A stretch of 64,000 nucleotides of DNA from Burkholderia sp. Bp9142 (GCF_003853415.1 NZ_QTPP01000015.1:62001-126000); one strand, 5' to 3'. Positions 43,744 through 52,868 are shown, counted from the stretch's first letter. Translations and numbers: made by a program. Notes: generated by a model not told the origin, from the letters alone.

Positions 43744-44919
43744 TTACCGCGGCGCCGCGGTAGCGGGAGCGAGCGCTGGTTCGGTTCGGCGGTTCGCTTG
43801 CCAGAAGCAGAGTGTGCTGATGCCTGCGGCGACGACGATGGTCCACCCGATGCTGCCGTATCCGAAATGGTCCGCCACGGTGCCGCCGAGAATCGGGCCG
43901 ATGGCCGATCCCGTCATGGCCATGACGGGGGTGGCGGCGACGGCTCTCGTCGACGGGTCGTTTCGCGCAAGGAACGCGAAGATGAACGTATGCGTGAAGA
44001 TCATCACGGTGGGGAAGATCACACCGGCAAACGCGTAAGCGCCAAACAAGGTCGACCGGGCGAGCGTGAAGCCTAGGACGGCTTGCAGCACCGGACCGGC
44101 GATCATTACGGCGCGGCTCGACACCTTGCGCTCGAGCAGCGCGGCGAGCAACCCGGGCAACATGTTCACGAGGCCGATACCGAGCAGCACGTTCATGATC
44201 TGGCCGGTGCCGAAGCCGTGCGCGAGACCGATCGGCTCGAGGAAGCTCAGCATCATCGAGTGACTGACGGTGAGCAGGCTGGTCCCCACCATCGCAAACC
44301 ATACGCGTCGGGACAGCTTAGGAAGCGCGCGCGGCGCGCTGTCGGGCGAGGCTGCTGCCCGGCGCTCCGGAAAACCAGCGAGCGCGGCAAGCGCGGCCGT
44401 GAGCATGATGGCGCCGAGAACGACGAACGCCACTTGCCCCCCGAACGCCGCGATCGCGTGCGGCACCGCGCCGAGGAATCCCAGCGACAGCAGGCTGAGC
44501 ACGGTGAAGCCGGTCGCGATCAGGCGGTGCGGATTGGGGCTCGCGCCAATCGCGGAATGGGTGAGCGACAGGCCGCAGCCAACCGCAAGACCACCGGCGA
44601 CATGCAGTGCCAGAAGCGTCGCATAGTCCCGCGTCAGTGCCATCGCGAAGAATGCGGCCGCTGTGACGGCGAAGCCGGCGGGCACGGCGATCGTGCCGCG
44701 GACGCGGTCGATTCGCGGCGCGATCGACAGGCTGCTTGCGACCACCGCGCCGAGGAAGGCGGTGGCGAGTGCGCCGGCCCGTTGCGGATCGAGTCCGTCA
44801 TGTCGGATCAGGACGATCCCTACCCACACCGGTAATGCAACGACATCGATCATGCCGGCACAGTGGCCTAGCACAAGCGATATCCGGCTTTTCAACCCGT
44901 CAATGGATCTGCTCATCAT
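43744..44919 (-). CDS. MFS transporter
   Basis: 391 residues, twelve hydrophobic segments. It starts SRISLVLGHCAGMIDVVALPVWVGIVLIRHDGL and has the repeat SSLSIAPRIDRVRG in place of the usual loop 2-3 motif, so it belongs to a less common MFS branch (YbfB/YjiJ-like). Direction of transport not deducible. Its promoter region holds a perfect operator-like dyad at 44952-44970, 33 bases before the start codon. First gene of a two-gene unit with the fourth Rieske oxygenase. Confidence 0.87.
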   Translation of the reverse strand: MMSRSIDGLKSRISLVLGHCAGMIDVVALPVWVGIVLIRHDGLDPQRAGALATAFLGAVVASSLSIAPRIDRVRGTIAVPAGFAVTAAAFFAMALTRDYATLLALHVAGGLAVGCGLSLTHSAIGASPNPHRLIATGFTVLSLLSLGFLGAVPHAIAAFGGQVAFVVLGAIMLTAALAALAGFPERRAAASPDSAPRALPKLSRRVWFAMVGTSLLTVSHSMMLSFLEPIGLAHGFGTGQIMNVLLGIGLVNMLPGLLAALLERKVSSRAVMIAGPVLQAVLGFTLARSTLFGAYAFAGVIFPTVMIFTHTFIFAFLARNDPSTRAVAATPVMAMTGSAIGPILGGTVADHFGYGSIGWTIVVAAGISTLCFWQANRRTEPALAPATAAPR

Positions 44920-45247
44920 GTCTCCGGAGGGGCGGCCCCCTTAGTTTATATACGAAACGGAGTGTTTCGTTTGTGATATGGTAACCGTGATGCCGTTCGA
45001 CGATATTGGGTCAAACCCGTGGCGTGGTTCGGCGGTTGGCTGCTGAAACATGAGTAGAAGATGCAGGACATTCGTCATGTATTCGGGGCTCGTATTGATC
45101 GTAAGATCAGGAATCAGTGCCCACTGGTATCGCGATAATTCAGATACGGTGTGTATTACAATTTGTGTTGCCGGCGATGTTATCCGCTGCAGGGTAGCTT
45201 CGCGACGTGGCGTGACGAGCGCCGTTCACCATTCAATCGTCTAGCTG
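44920..45247. other. Intergenic region between MFS and second TetR gene
   Basis: About 330 bases of divergent control region, AT-richer than its neighbours. It contains the dyad at 44952-44970 next to the MFS gene. No frame with family features is present. The TetR start itself is not preceded by a strong ribosome site. Confidence 0.5.
44952..44970. promoter_or_regulatory. Operator-like dyad ACGAAAC-N5-GTTTCGT
   Basis: ACGAAACGGAGTGTTTCGT has perfect 7-bp arms and a five-base spacer. It stands 33 bases before the MFS gene, where a repressor would block transcription. Related sequences occur at 47497-47513, 47594-47606 and 28961-28980. Best candidate for a site of the adjacent TetR proteins. 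Confidence 0.65.
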
Positions 45248-45931
45248 ATGAAAACAGATATCCAAGGTGCCGCCGCGGTGGTACTTCCTCGAGGGGTCGG
45301 CCGACCCCGCAGTGAGGGCACGCGCATGCAGATTCTCGCGGCAACCGCTCGCCTGCTCGAGACCCGTACGGTCCAGTCGATTTCGATCGAGGCCATCGCC
45401 AGGGAGGCGGGTGTCGGAAAGGCGACGATCTACCGTTGGTGGGACTCCAAGGCGCTCGTGGTGATTGATGCCTTCATGGAGCACCACATAGTCAAGACGC
45501 CGATGCCGCGTAACCTGCCTCCTGGCAAGGCGATCGCAACGCATCTGGTGTCGCTGATCCACGAATATGCGGGGTGGTCGGGGCGCATCGTTGCGCAGAT
45601 CATCGCTGAGGGGCAGGCCGATCCCGCCGTGCTCAGGGTCTTTCGGGAACGGTTCCATTACGGCCGACGCGCGCTTGTCCGCGAAATGCTGGAGGAGTGG
45701 CGCATTGCCGAGCGCATCCGTGCGCCTGAGAACGTGGAGATACTGGCCGAACTGCTGTACGCGCCGGTCTATATGCGATTGATGACGGGCGTCGGCGCAC
45801 TGGATGATCGATTCGCGCAGGAACACATCGACTACACCTATGCGCTCCTCGGCGCAGACGTCCCGAACGTCGCGGAACTGGAGGTCGTCAGGCGCGGTGC
45901 GCCTCTGGTCAGGACGGCTGCCGCACGCTGA
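45248..45931 (+). CDS. TetR-family regulator (paralogue 2)
   Basis: 227 residues, very similar along its whole length to the protein at 41708: shared blocks include REAGVGKATIYRWWDSKALV, DAFMEHHIVKTPMP, YAGWSGRIVAQIIAEGQADP and FHYGRRALVREMLEEW. The tails differ. It has a TetR helix-turn-helix and an inducer domain. Divergent from the MFS-Rieske operon and convergent with the BKACE gene. The two copies flank the fourth Rieske gene cluster, so one probably arose by duplication together with a neighbour gene. Confidence 0.92.
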   Translation: MKTDIQGAAAVVLPRGVGRPRSEGTRMQILAATARLLETRTVQSISIEAIAREAGVGKATIYRWWDSKALVVIDAFMEHHIVKTPMPRNLPPGKAIATHLVSLIHEYAGWSGRIVAQIIAEGQADPAVLRVFRERFHYGRRALVREMLEEWRIAERIRAPENVEILAELLYAPVYMRLMTGVGALDDRFAQEHIDYTYALLGADVPNVAELEVVRRGAPLVRTAAAR

Positions 45932-45984
45932 CGCGCGGCAGCCGTTTCGCACCGGCGGGTGTCGGGCGCGAACGACGTCATCGC

Positions 45985-46914
45985 CTAGAAGTTCACCTGA
46001 TCGGCGCCTTTCAGATCGAGAATCCGGCGTGCCTCGTCCGGAGAGGCGATCTCGATTCCCAGTTCCTCGAGAATCCGGCGGATTTTTCGGACCTGGTCCG
46101 CGTTGCTTTGTGCGAGCTGACCGCGGCCGATGTAAAGGCTGTCCTCCAGGCCGACGCGAACGTTGCCACCCATCAGGCTTGCCATCGTTGCAAGCGGCAT
46201 CTGGTGTTTGCCCGCCGCGAGCACCGACCAATGATAGTCATTGCCAAACAGTCGGTCGGCCGTTCGCTTCTGGTGGAGCAGGTCTTCGACGTGCGCACCC
46301 ATCGCGCCACGCAGCCCGAATACGGTCTGCACGAATAGCGGCGGCTTGACGAGCCCCTTTTCTAGGAAATACTGAAGCGTGTACAGGTGGCTGACGTCGT
46401 AGCATTCGAATTCGAAGCGCGTACCGCCGAGCCTGCCGACGTTTTCCAGGATCCATTCGATGTCGTCGTAGGTATTGCGGAAGATCAGCCCCCGAGTGCC
46501 CTTCAGGAACGGCACTTCCCAATCATGCTTCCAGTCCCGCTGTCGCTCGGCCATCTCGGCCAGCACCAGATTGATGGACCCCATGTTGAGCGAGCACATT
46601 TCGGGCTTCAGGGCCCGACCCGCCGCTGCGCGATCCTCGATCGACATGTGCGGACCGCCGCCGCCCGTCGAGATGTTGATGATCGCGTCGGTCGCCGATT
46701 TGATCGGGCTCACGAAACGCCTGAAGATCTCCGGGTCGCCGGTGGGGCGGCCATCCTCGGGATTGCGCGCATGAAGATGAACGATGGCGGCGCCGGCTTC
46801 AACGGCTGCGATCGACTCGGCCGCGATCTGCTCTGGCGTAACGGGCAGAAACTCGGACATCGACGGGGTATGGGCGCCGCCCGTCACGGCACACGTAATG
46901 ATTGCCTTGCTCAC
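45985..46914 (-). CDS. BKACE family beta-keto acid cleavage enzyme
   Basis: 309 residues in the 3-keto-5-aminohexanoate cleavage enzyme (BKACE, PF05853) family. Features: ITCAVTGGAHTPSMSEFLPVTPEQIA, IVHLHARNPEDGRPTGDP with zinc-binding His46 and His48, INISTGGG, and VRVGLEDSLYIGRGQLAQSN near the C-terminus. These zinc enzymes transfer an acetoacetate-type fragment from a beta-keto acid to acetyl-CoA. Its start overlaps the cupin stop (ATGA, 46911-46914). The family is large and substrates vary, so the role here, beta-keto acid cleavage after ring opening, is inference. Confidence 0.92.
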   Translation of the reverse strand: MSKAIITCAVTGGAHTPSMSEFLPVTPEQIAAESIAAVEAGAAIVHLHARNPEDGRPTGDPEIFRRFVSPIKSATDAIINISTGGGGPHMSIEDRAAAGRALKPEMCSLNMGSINLVLAEMAERQRDWKHDWEVPFLKGTRGLIFRNTYDDIEWILENVGRLGGTRFEFECYDVSHLYTLQYFLEKGLVKPPLFVQTVFGLRGAMGAHVEDLLHQKRTADRLFGNDYHWSVLAAGKHQMPLATMASLMGGNVRVGLEDSLYIGRGQLAQSNADQVRKIRRILEELGIEIASPDEARRILDLKGADQVNF

Positions 46915-47477
46915 AGCGGCTCTCCGTCAACGAGGTCGAGCAGCACGAACGCCATGCGGCACGCCTTGCCCGACCGGTTTGCCCAGCTATGGTTGGTGGC
47001 GCGCTGGATCAGCACGTCGCCGGCGCGCATGAGCTTCTCGCCTTCATCGAGCAGCGCCCAGATTTCCCCATCCAGGACGAACGCGTAGTCGAGCGATTCG
47101 GTTTTGTGGAACCAGAAATGCCGGGGATTGCTTTTGTCCCGCACGCCGTTGGCGTCGAGAAACTGTTGCAGCGTCGCCTCGTCGTAGGTTTCGTCGGGCG
47201 GAAAGTCGACGATCCGCAGCAGCGAGCCGCCGCGCGAATGGAACTCGAATGCGTGGCCGGCCGGCGCGGGCTCTGCACCGGGTGCGCGGGCTTCCCCGGT
47301 CGCCCACAGAACATGCGCGACCGGCAGGCCCGCGCGCGCCGTCCTGTTCGGGGCCGGCCCATCCGATACAAAGTACGACTTCCCGTCGGCGTTGGTGTCC
47401 GTGATGAGTCGACGCACGGGCCGATAACCGTTTCCTTCCACGGGCTGCGCGCTGTCCCTGTCTACCGTCATGTCCAT
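46911..47477 (-). CDS. Cupin-domain protein, possibly a metal-dependent oxygenase
   Basis: 188 residues. The second half carries a cupin barrel: HFWFHKTESLDYAFVLDGEIWALLDEGE and AGDVLIQRATNHSWANRSGKACRMAFVLLD, with the His and Glu/Asp metal residues of motif 1 and the NHSW His of motif 2. The first half (VRRLITDTNADGKSYFVSDG) is found in related cupins of aromatic degradation clusters. It may be a dioxygenase, isomerase or sensor. Coupled with the BKACE gene and divergent from the gene at 47641. Confidence 0.85.
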   Translation of the reverse strand: MDMTVDRDSAQPVEGNGYRPVRRLITDTNADGKSYFVSDGPAPNRTARAGLPVAHVLWATGEARAPGAEPAPAGHAFEFHSRGGSLLRIVDFPPDETYDEATLQQFLDANGVRDKSNPRHFWFHKTESLDYAFVLDGEIWALLDEGEKLMRAGDVLIQRATNHSWANRSGKACRMAFVLLDLVDGEPL

Positions 47478-47496
47478 TTTTCCTCAATTAACGAGT

Positions 47497-47513
47497 CGAA
47501 TCGTTTCGTATCG
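47497..47513. promoter_or_regulatory. Operator-like CGATACGAAACG sequence upstream of cupin gene
   Basis: CGAATCGTTTCGTATCG, or CGATACGAAACGATTCG on the other strand, lies 20 bases before the cupin start. The core ATACGAAACG is identical to part of the dyad at 44952. A site so close to the start codon would suit a repressor. Confidence 0.5.
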
Positions 47514-47582
47514 TTAACCGTTGGGGTTTCAGTGTCAATAGGGAAATGACAGGTCAATGAATTTGTATCTCGAAAACATTTC

Positions 47583-47611
47583 TTGACAAAACGGAACGAT
47601 GCGTTCTGTAA
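47583..47611 (+). promoter_or_regulatory. Sigma70-like promoter with dyad in the spacer
   Basis: TTGACA (47583-47588), 17 bases, CTGTAA (47606-47611). The spacer contains the perfect dyad GAACG-ATG-CGTTC (47594-47606). A repressor bound here would cover the polymerase site. The same opening TTGACAAAACG occurs in the promoter at 52942. Drives the gene at 47641. Confidence 0.6.
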
Positions 47612-47640
47612 TTGATGGTAGCCAACCATGAGGAAACGAC

Positions 47641-48504
47641 GTGATGGAGACACAGGCGATCCGGGTGATGTGGTTCGTGCCGCCGTTGCTGGCGATGGTC
47701 GCCGGCCGCGATCCGCGCGCCGCGGTGACGACGCGGGCGGTCCGCAACCGCTCGTCGGACGAACAATACGATGCACTGGTGGCCGGCGACGTGGATGCCG
47801 TCGTCACCGCGATGGACAACGTCATCGGATGGAACCGGCGTGCCGGGCCGGCCGATTTTCGCGTCGTCGCCCAGATCGAGCGGACCACGCCGCTGACGCT
47901 GGTGGCGCGGGCCGGCAGGCATGACGTGGGTTCGCTTCGCGGCGCCGACATTCTCATCGACGCACCCGACAACGGCTTTGTCACCGCGTTGCGGGCGATG
48001 CTCGGCGATGCGGGGCTTGACGGCGATGCCTGTCGTCTCGTGACCGCGGGCGGTGTTCAGGAGCGTCTGGAAGCGTTGCTGGCGCGACAGGGCGTTGCCA
48101 CGCTGCTCGGCCCGCCGTTCGATGCGATGGCGATCAAGGCCGGCTTCGTCAGGGTGGCGAGCGTTCAGCAGATCTGGCCGCATTTTCCGGGGCAGGGAAT
48201 CGTCATGCGCACCGGCGGTGCGCGGGCGCGCGTGGGCGCGTGGCTCGCGGATCTCGAGAGCGCGCGGCAGACGGTTCGCGACCAGCCGGCGCTAGCCCGG
48301 GAAGCGGTGGTCGCGGCATCGCTGCCGGCGGCAGCGGCCGACGGAATGATCGCGCTATCCCCCCGGTCGTTGCTGCCGGCACCGGACGGGGTGGCGCTTC
48401 TCGTTGCGCATCGCCGGGCGCTGGGCCTGGCGGGCGCTGACAGCGACTATTCGGCGATCGTCGACGATTCGCTGGTTCGCAAACATATCGGAGACATGGC
48501 ATGA
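47641..48504 (+). CDS. Periplasmic-binding-protein-like protein lacking signal peptide
   Basis: 287 residues. It resembles the NMT1/SsuA-type binding fold: YDALVAGDVDAVVTAMDNVIGWN, FRVVAQIERTTPLTLVARAG, LRGADILIDAPDNGFVTALRAML and LGPPFDAMAIKAGFVRVASVQQIWPHFPGQGIVM. Typical members are exported parts of ABC importers, but here there is no signal peptide and no permease or ATPase gene nearby. It heads a plus-strand operon with the FAH hydrolase and thioesterase genes and overlaps the next start. It may be a cytosolic ligand carrier, or an enzyme of the THI5/NMT1 type. Confidence 0.75.
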   Translation: MMETQAIRVMWFVPPLLAMVAGRDPRAAVTTRAVRNRSSDEQYDALVAGDVDAVVTAMDNVIGWNRRAGPADFRVVAQIERTTPLTLVARAGRHDVGSLRGADILIDAPDNGFVTALRAMLGDAGLDGDACRLVTAGGVQERLEALLARQGVATLLGPPFDAMAIKAGFVRVASVQQIWPHFPGQGIVMRTGGARARVGAWLADLESARQTVRDQPALAREAVVAASLPAAAADGMIALSPRSLLPAPDGVALLVAHRRALGLAGADSDYSAIVDDSLVRKHIGDMA

Positions 48505-49496
48505 CGCGGTATTCACTCGGGACATTTTCCGCAGGCGATGGTGCGCGGTTCGTTGGCTTCGTTCTCGACGAGCGCGTGACGCCGCTTGCCGAACTCGCGG
48601 CAAGACATGGCGACACCATGCTGGCGCGGGCGTCCACGGTTCTCGGGCTGCTCGAAAACTGGGATCTGAGCCGCCCGGCGCTGGAGCGTCTTGCGAGCCA
48701 GATCTCGGCACCGGAAGCGCAATGGTACCGGCTGTCCGATTTACATACCCATCCGGCAATCGACCTGCCGCGCCAGGTGTTCTGCACTGGTGCCAACTAT
48801 CGCAAGCATGTTGTCGATCTGACCGTCGACGCGAAGGTGGGCCCCGACGGCCTGAACGACATGCAACTTCGGGTGTGGGCAGAAAACATGCTCGACGAAC
48901 GCGTGGCGCACGGGGAGCCTTACGCATTCACCAAACCGGTGTCGGCGATCTCCGGTGCGTTCGATCCGCTGGTGTTGCCCGACACGACGACGCAGCCCGA
49001 CTGGGAACTCGAGCTGGCCGTCGTGATCGGCCGCGGCGGCTATCGGATCAAGCGGGAGGATGCGTTCGCGCACGTGGCGGGCTATACCATCGTCAACGAC
49101 ATCTCAGCACGCGATCTCATCCCGCGGACCGATTACAAGATGCTCGGCACCGACTGGCTGCGCTCGAAAGGCCAGCCGGGATTCCTTCCGCTCGGCCCGT
49201 ACTTCGTTCCGAGCGCGTTCGTGCCGGATCCGCACCGGCTGAGGATGCGCCTGACCGTGTCCGGTCAGGTCATGCAGGATGAAACGACGGCCGACATGCT
49301 GTTCGGCATCGACCGGCAGATCGAATACATTTCGCGGTACGCGCGGCTCTTGCCGGGGGACATCATCTGTACGGGGTCGCCCGCCGGAAACGGCACGCAC
49401 TACAACCGCTTCCTGCGCGACGGCGACATCATGGAGGCGGAGATCGAAGGGCTCGGGCGGCAGCGCCAGGTGTGCACGGAGCGGCGACATGGCTGA
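48501..49496 (+). CDS. Fumarylacetoacetate-hydrolase-family protein (1)
   Basis: 331 residues. FAH-fold metal ligands: WELELAVVIG (Glu169 and Glu171) and NDISARD (Asp200), with FCTGANYRKHVVD at the active-site entrance and ICTGSPAGNGTHYNRFL later. Family members hydrolyse C-C bonds of acylpyruvates or decarboxylate and isomerise ring-fission products of homoprotocatechuate and gentisate routes. It overlaps the preceding gene by 4 bases and the thioesterase by 8. Likely acts after meta ring cleavage. Confidence 0.9.
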   Translation: MTRYSLGTFSAGDGARFVGFVLDERVTPLAELAARHGDTMLARASTVLGLLENWDLSRPALERLASQISAPEAQWYRLSDLHTHPAIDLPRQVFCTGANYRKHVVDLTVDAKVGPDGLNDMQLRVWAENMLDERVAHGEPYAFTKPVSAISGAFDPLVLPDTTTQPDWELELAVVIGRGGYRIKREDAFAHVAGYTIVNDISARDLIPRTDYKMLGTDWLRSKGQPGFLPLGPYFVPSAFVPDPHRLRMRLTVSGQVMQDETTADMLFGIDRQIEYISRYARLLPGDIICTGSPAGNGTHYNRFLRDGDIMEAEIEGLGRQRQVCTERRHG

Positions 49497-49971
49497 GGCG
49501 CTCGAAGCGGAAATCGGCGTGCGGCCCGATAACCTCGACCGCGCGTTCATCGAGCAAACCGTTGCGGCCGGGATCGGCAACGTCCCACTCGCGATGAATC
49601 CGGCATTGCGGTGGCTCGGCGCGACATTGCTGGGAGGCAGCAGGGGCGCGCTGTCGATCGGTTTTACCGCGCCCGCCGACTCGGTCCAGGGCAACGGCGT
49701 CGTCTCCGGCGGCGCGCTGGCGTCGATGCTGGATCTGGCAATGGCGCTTGCGTTGCTCTCGCAACTCCCGCACGGCCGCACGTGCGCAACCGTCAGTCTC
49801 ACGGTCAACATGCTCGAGCCGGGGCATGTCGGGAAGTTCGCGGCAGAAGCGCGCGTGAAGCGGCTCGGCAACCGCATCGCGTTCCTCGAGGCAGACCTGT
49901 ATGACGGGGCGCGCGTGCGCTGCGTGGCCAATGCGACCGCGTCGTTCGCCGTATTCGACGTGCGCGGTTGA
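49489..49971 (+). CDS. Hotdog-fold acyl-CoA thioesterase, PaaI-like
   Basis: 160 residues from ATG 49489 inside the end of the previous gene. Hotdog pattern: NGVVSGGALASMLDLAMALALLSQLP (the helix with the conserved Gly-Gly and Asp), TVSLTVNMLEPGHVGKFAAEARVKRLGNRIAFLEADLYDG. PaaI-type thioesterases release CoA from stalled aromatic or beta-keto acyl-CoAs. Coupled to the FAH hydrolase and the binding-protein-like gene; the role fits the CoA-dependent BKACE step next door. Confidence 0.87.
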   Translation: MAEALEAEIGVRPDNLDRAFIEQTVAAGIGNVPLAMNPALRWLGATLLGGSRGALSIGFTAPADSVQGNGVVSGGALASMLDLAMALALLSQLPHGRTCATVSLTVNMLEPGHVGKFAAEARVKRLGNRIAFLEADLYDGARVRCVANATASFAVFDVRG

Positions 49972-50090
49972 GGGCAACGAAGGGGGGCTGCTTCGTCGAC
50001 CGGCTCGCGGTGCGTCGGTGGCGGCCCCGCCGCACCGCGACAAACCTGTCCGGCCATGACGGAAGCGGCCGGACGACCTGCCGGGCCGAC

Positions 50091-51209
50091 CTAGAAGTTG
50101 TGACGAATCCCGATGTCGACGGCGAACTGGTTGCCGCCCGATGCGGAACCGAGCTGGAACAGTTGCGCGAGGCCCCGACCTGACGTGTGCTCGTAGACGG
50201 GCGAAATGAACATGTCGGTACTCTTCGAGAGGAAGTAGTCGGCCGAGACGTTGACGTTGTCGTAGCGCGTTTGCGCCGCGCGGAAATTCGCGTGCCAGTA
50301 GCCGAAACCGAGCACGACGTCCGGTCGCACGTAGTAACCCGCGTTCGCATTCACGATCGGCATCGATGCAGATTGACCATCGCGGCCCTTCAGGTGAACG
50401 TCGAATGCGCCGATCGCGAACCTGGCGTGTCCCCACGTGTAGCCAGTGCCTGCACCGGCCATGTCGAGTCTTGCCAGCGGAACGACCGCCGTACTGCCGG
50501 GCGTCCCGTTCACGCCCCAGAACGTGCCGCCCGCCAGTCCCAGTCCGCTCGTCGGTGACCATGGCTTCAGCGCGTAATCGGAGAAGCTCGACCACGCGAG
50601 CGCCGCATCAAACCCGTTTTTCGACCAGGCGAGCAGTGCGCTGAGCGTCCTGCCGGAGAACGCCTGCCCTGTTGCCGCGTGATCCGGCAGCGCGTACATG
50701 AAGCCGACCGTCAACGGCCCCAGCTCGTTTCGGTACTTGATTGCGTTGTTCACGCCCGGGAAATTGAAGCGATCGATGCCGCCCGGATGGGCGGCCATGG
50801 TCGTCGAGTAGTAGTTCGCCTGATAGGGCAGCAACTCGGCCATGTAGTCATGCTGCCGCCCGACGGTGACGGTGCCCAGTCGTGCGTCGGCCAGTCCGGC
50901 GTATGCCTTGCAGAAGAGCTGCGTGCAGCCTCCCGCTCCGGACAGCGCGCCATTGGAAGGTCGGATGGCCATCTGCAGGTTGAACACCGCGGATAGTCCG
51001 CCGCCCAAGTCTTCCTTGCCTTTCAGGCCCACGGTGGAATTCCAGTGGTCGTTATCGAGTTCTCCCGCGTAGGCGCCGCCTCTGACATTGGGCGAATACA
51101 CCAGGCCGGTGGCCAGGGTGCCATACAGGGTGACGCTCGATTGCGCCGAGGCAATGCCGGGGGATAGTGCGGTCGCCGTGACGGCGAGCACCAGTAGCGG
51201 TGTTTTCAT
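50091..51209 (-). CDS. Porin, Gram-negative trimeric type
   Basis: 372 residues with signal peptide MKTPLLVLAVTATALS...ASAQ, first strand SSVTLYGTLATGLVY, GKEDLGGGLSAVFNLQM, and a C-terminal Phe (GIRHNF). Two Cys in GCTQLFCKAYAG may form a disulfide in an outer loop, unusual for this family. It follows the MFS gene on the same strand by 60 bases, so outer- and inner-membrane uptake are paired, as in the sugar-acid module. Confidence 0.92.
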   Translation of the reverse strand: MKTPLLVLAVTATALSPGIASAQSSVTLYGTLATGLVYSPNVRGGAYAGELDNDHWNSTVGLKGKEDLGGGLSAVFNLQMAIRPSNGALSGAGGCTQLFCKAYAGLADARLGTVTVGRQHDYMAELLPYQANYYSTTMAAHPGGIDRFNFPGVNNAIKYRNELGPLTVGFMYALPDHAATGQAFSGRTLSALLAWSKNGFDAALAWSSFSDYALKPWSPTSGLGLAGGTFWGVNGTPGSTAVVPLARLDMAGAGTGYTWGHARFAIGAFDVHLKGRDGQSASMPIVNANAGYYVRPDVVLGFGYWHANFRAAQTRYDNVNVSADYFLSKSTDMFISPVYEHTSGRGLAQLFQLGSASGGNQFAVDIGIRHNF

Positions 51210-51269
51210 GTCTCCTGCTCCGTTTTGGTTTTCTTCTTCGTGAAATCTTCGGTATCCGAATCGATGGTG

Positions 51270-52670
51270 CTAGGCGACGGTCTTCCCCGCGTCCGTGCCA
51301 TTGCCGGTCGGCACGGGTTCCGGTGTGGCGGGACGGCGCGAGCCTGTCGCGAGCCATGCAAGCAGATCGTCGCGGACATTCTGGTAGCTCGTCTGGCCGA
51401 GCCAGCACGCGAGAAAGCCGATCACGGAGAGCGGAGCGATGACGATCACGAGCGAACTGCCGAGCAATGCGTTGTCTTTCAGCACGTATTGCGTCACGAG
51501 CGCAACGGACGTCGGCCCCATGGACAGGCCGATAATCCCCGTCCAGATATAGTTCAGCGCCGCGGCCTGACCCCTGAGCTGATTTGGCACGATGTCCTGG
51601 ATGACGGCTGCCGCGCCTGAAAAGGACAGCGCGCTGCCGAAGGTGAGCAGGCCGAGGAAAAGAAGGCTCAGTGTCGGACTGGAAACGCACACCATGCCGA
51701 TGACCGATCCGAGCGCGATGGGCCACCAGGCGAGCGGAAGCCTGAAGCGGCCGCCGCGAATTCGACTCGACGCCAGTACGTCGGTCAGATGCCCGCCGCA
51801 GATACATCCCGCGACGCCGCTGACGATCGTCATTGCGCCCATCGTGAGGCCGACGTGGACGGGCTGCATGTGGTGGTGACGGATATAAAAGGACGGCGCC
51901 CACGCGACGATGATGTAGCCGATCATCGCGGTCAGCGTATAGACGGCATAGACGGACGCGAATGCACGTTTGCGACGCGACAGATACGACCACAACCCGA
52001 GCGTCTCGCGGTTTCCATCGGCCGCCTGCTTGACTTCGCGGCGCACCGGTTCCTTCAGCGCAAGAACGACGAACGCCATCAGGATGCCGGGCAAGCCTGA
52101 AACGATGAAGGCGAGCCGCCATGTCGGCATGCCGGAAACGCCGGGCAGGCCGAAACCGGAGAAGCGCGTGAGCAGCGAAATGATCGCACCGCCGAACAGC
52201 AGCGATGCGCCGACGCCGACGTAGTTGGACATGTTGTAGGCGGCGATGGCCCGTCCGCGCTGTGCCGGCACGAAACTGTCGGCGATCATCGAAAACGCCG
52301 CGGGCCCAAGGCAAGCCTCGCCGATGCCGACACCCATCCGCGAGAAGAAGAGCTGCCAGAAGCCGGTACTCAGGCCGCAGCAGATCGTCATGACGCTCCA
52401 CAGCAAGACGCCCGCCGCAATCAGGTTCCTGCGGGTGTGACGGTCGACCAGGCGGCCGAACGGCAGTCCCATCACGGAATAGAACAATGCGAAGGCCACC
52501 CCTTGCAGCAGGCTGATCTGCACGTCCGACAGTCCGATCTCGTGCCGGATCGGCCCGACGAAAAGGGAAATGATGTTCCGGTCGAGATACGACACGACGC
52601 TCGTGCAGAACAGGACGAATACGAGGAACCACGGATAGTAGTGCTGGAAAGCCATTGCTTTGCGACGCAT
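51270..52670 (-). CDS. MFS transporter, sugar/organic acid type
   Basis: 466 residues from ATG 52670 (GGAG ahead; the open frame extends upstream without a ribosome site). Twelve membrane segments, with VVSYLDRNIISLFVGPIRHEIGLSD in helix 1, GRLVDRHTRRN in loop 2-3, and GIGEACLGPAAFSMIADSFVPAQRGRA in helix 4-5. It belongs to the spinster-like/ACS group carrying organic anions. It precedes the porin gene and is divergent from the FAH-monooxygenase operon, sharing the control region at 52671-53005. Confidence 0.88.
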   Translation of the reverse strand: MRRKAMAFQHYYPWFLVFVLFCTSVVSYLDRNIISLFVGPIRHEIGLSDVQISLLQGVAFALFYSVMGLPFGRLVDRHTRRNLIAAGVLLWSVMTICCGLSTGFWQLFFSRMGVGIGEACLGPAAFSMIADSFVPAQRGRAIAAYNMSNYVGVGASLLFGGAIISLLTRFSGFGLPGVSGMPTWRLAFIVSGLPGILMAFVVLALKEPVRREVKQAADGNRETLGLWSYLSRRKRAFASVYAVYTLTAMIGYIIVAWAPSFYIRHHHMQPVHVGLTMGAMTIVSGVAGCICGGHLTDVLASSRIRGGRFRLPLAWWPIALGSVIGMVCVSSPTLSLLFLGLLTFGSALSFSGAAAVIQDIVPNQLRGQAAALNYIWTGIIGLSMGPTSVALVTQYVLKDNALLGSSLVIVIAPLSVIGFLACWLGQTSYQNVRDDLLAWLATGSRRPATPEPVPTGNGTDAGKTVA

Positions 52671-52868
52671 GAACGCTCCGGAGTGACGGTGAGACTCGGG
52701 CTGGTCGATGGGGCAGGCGCGAGGAGGCGACGGATTTCGCAGCGTATGCATCGTTCGCCTTCACTTGCCGCGTGGTTCGTGAAACGCGTGTCGTGGCACC
52801 GTTTCTGATGTGCCTGCGGTCGGCCTTAGGTTTTCGATTGGCGGTGCGTGAGAATCATTTAATAAACG

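Noticed and set aside
51052..52764. 570-codon minus frame spanning the MFS and porin genes
   Set aside because: Overlaps two real genes out of frame and has no hydrophobic segments or known motifs.
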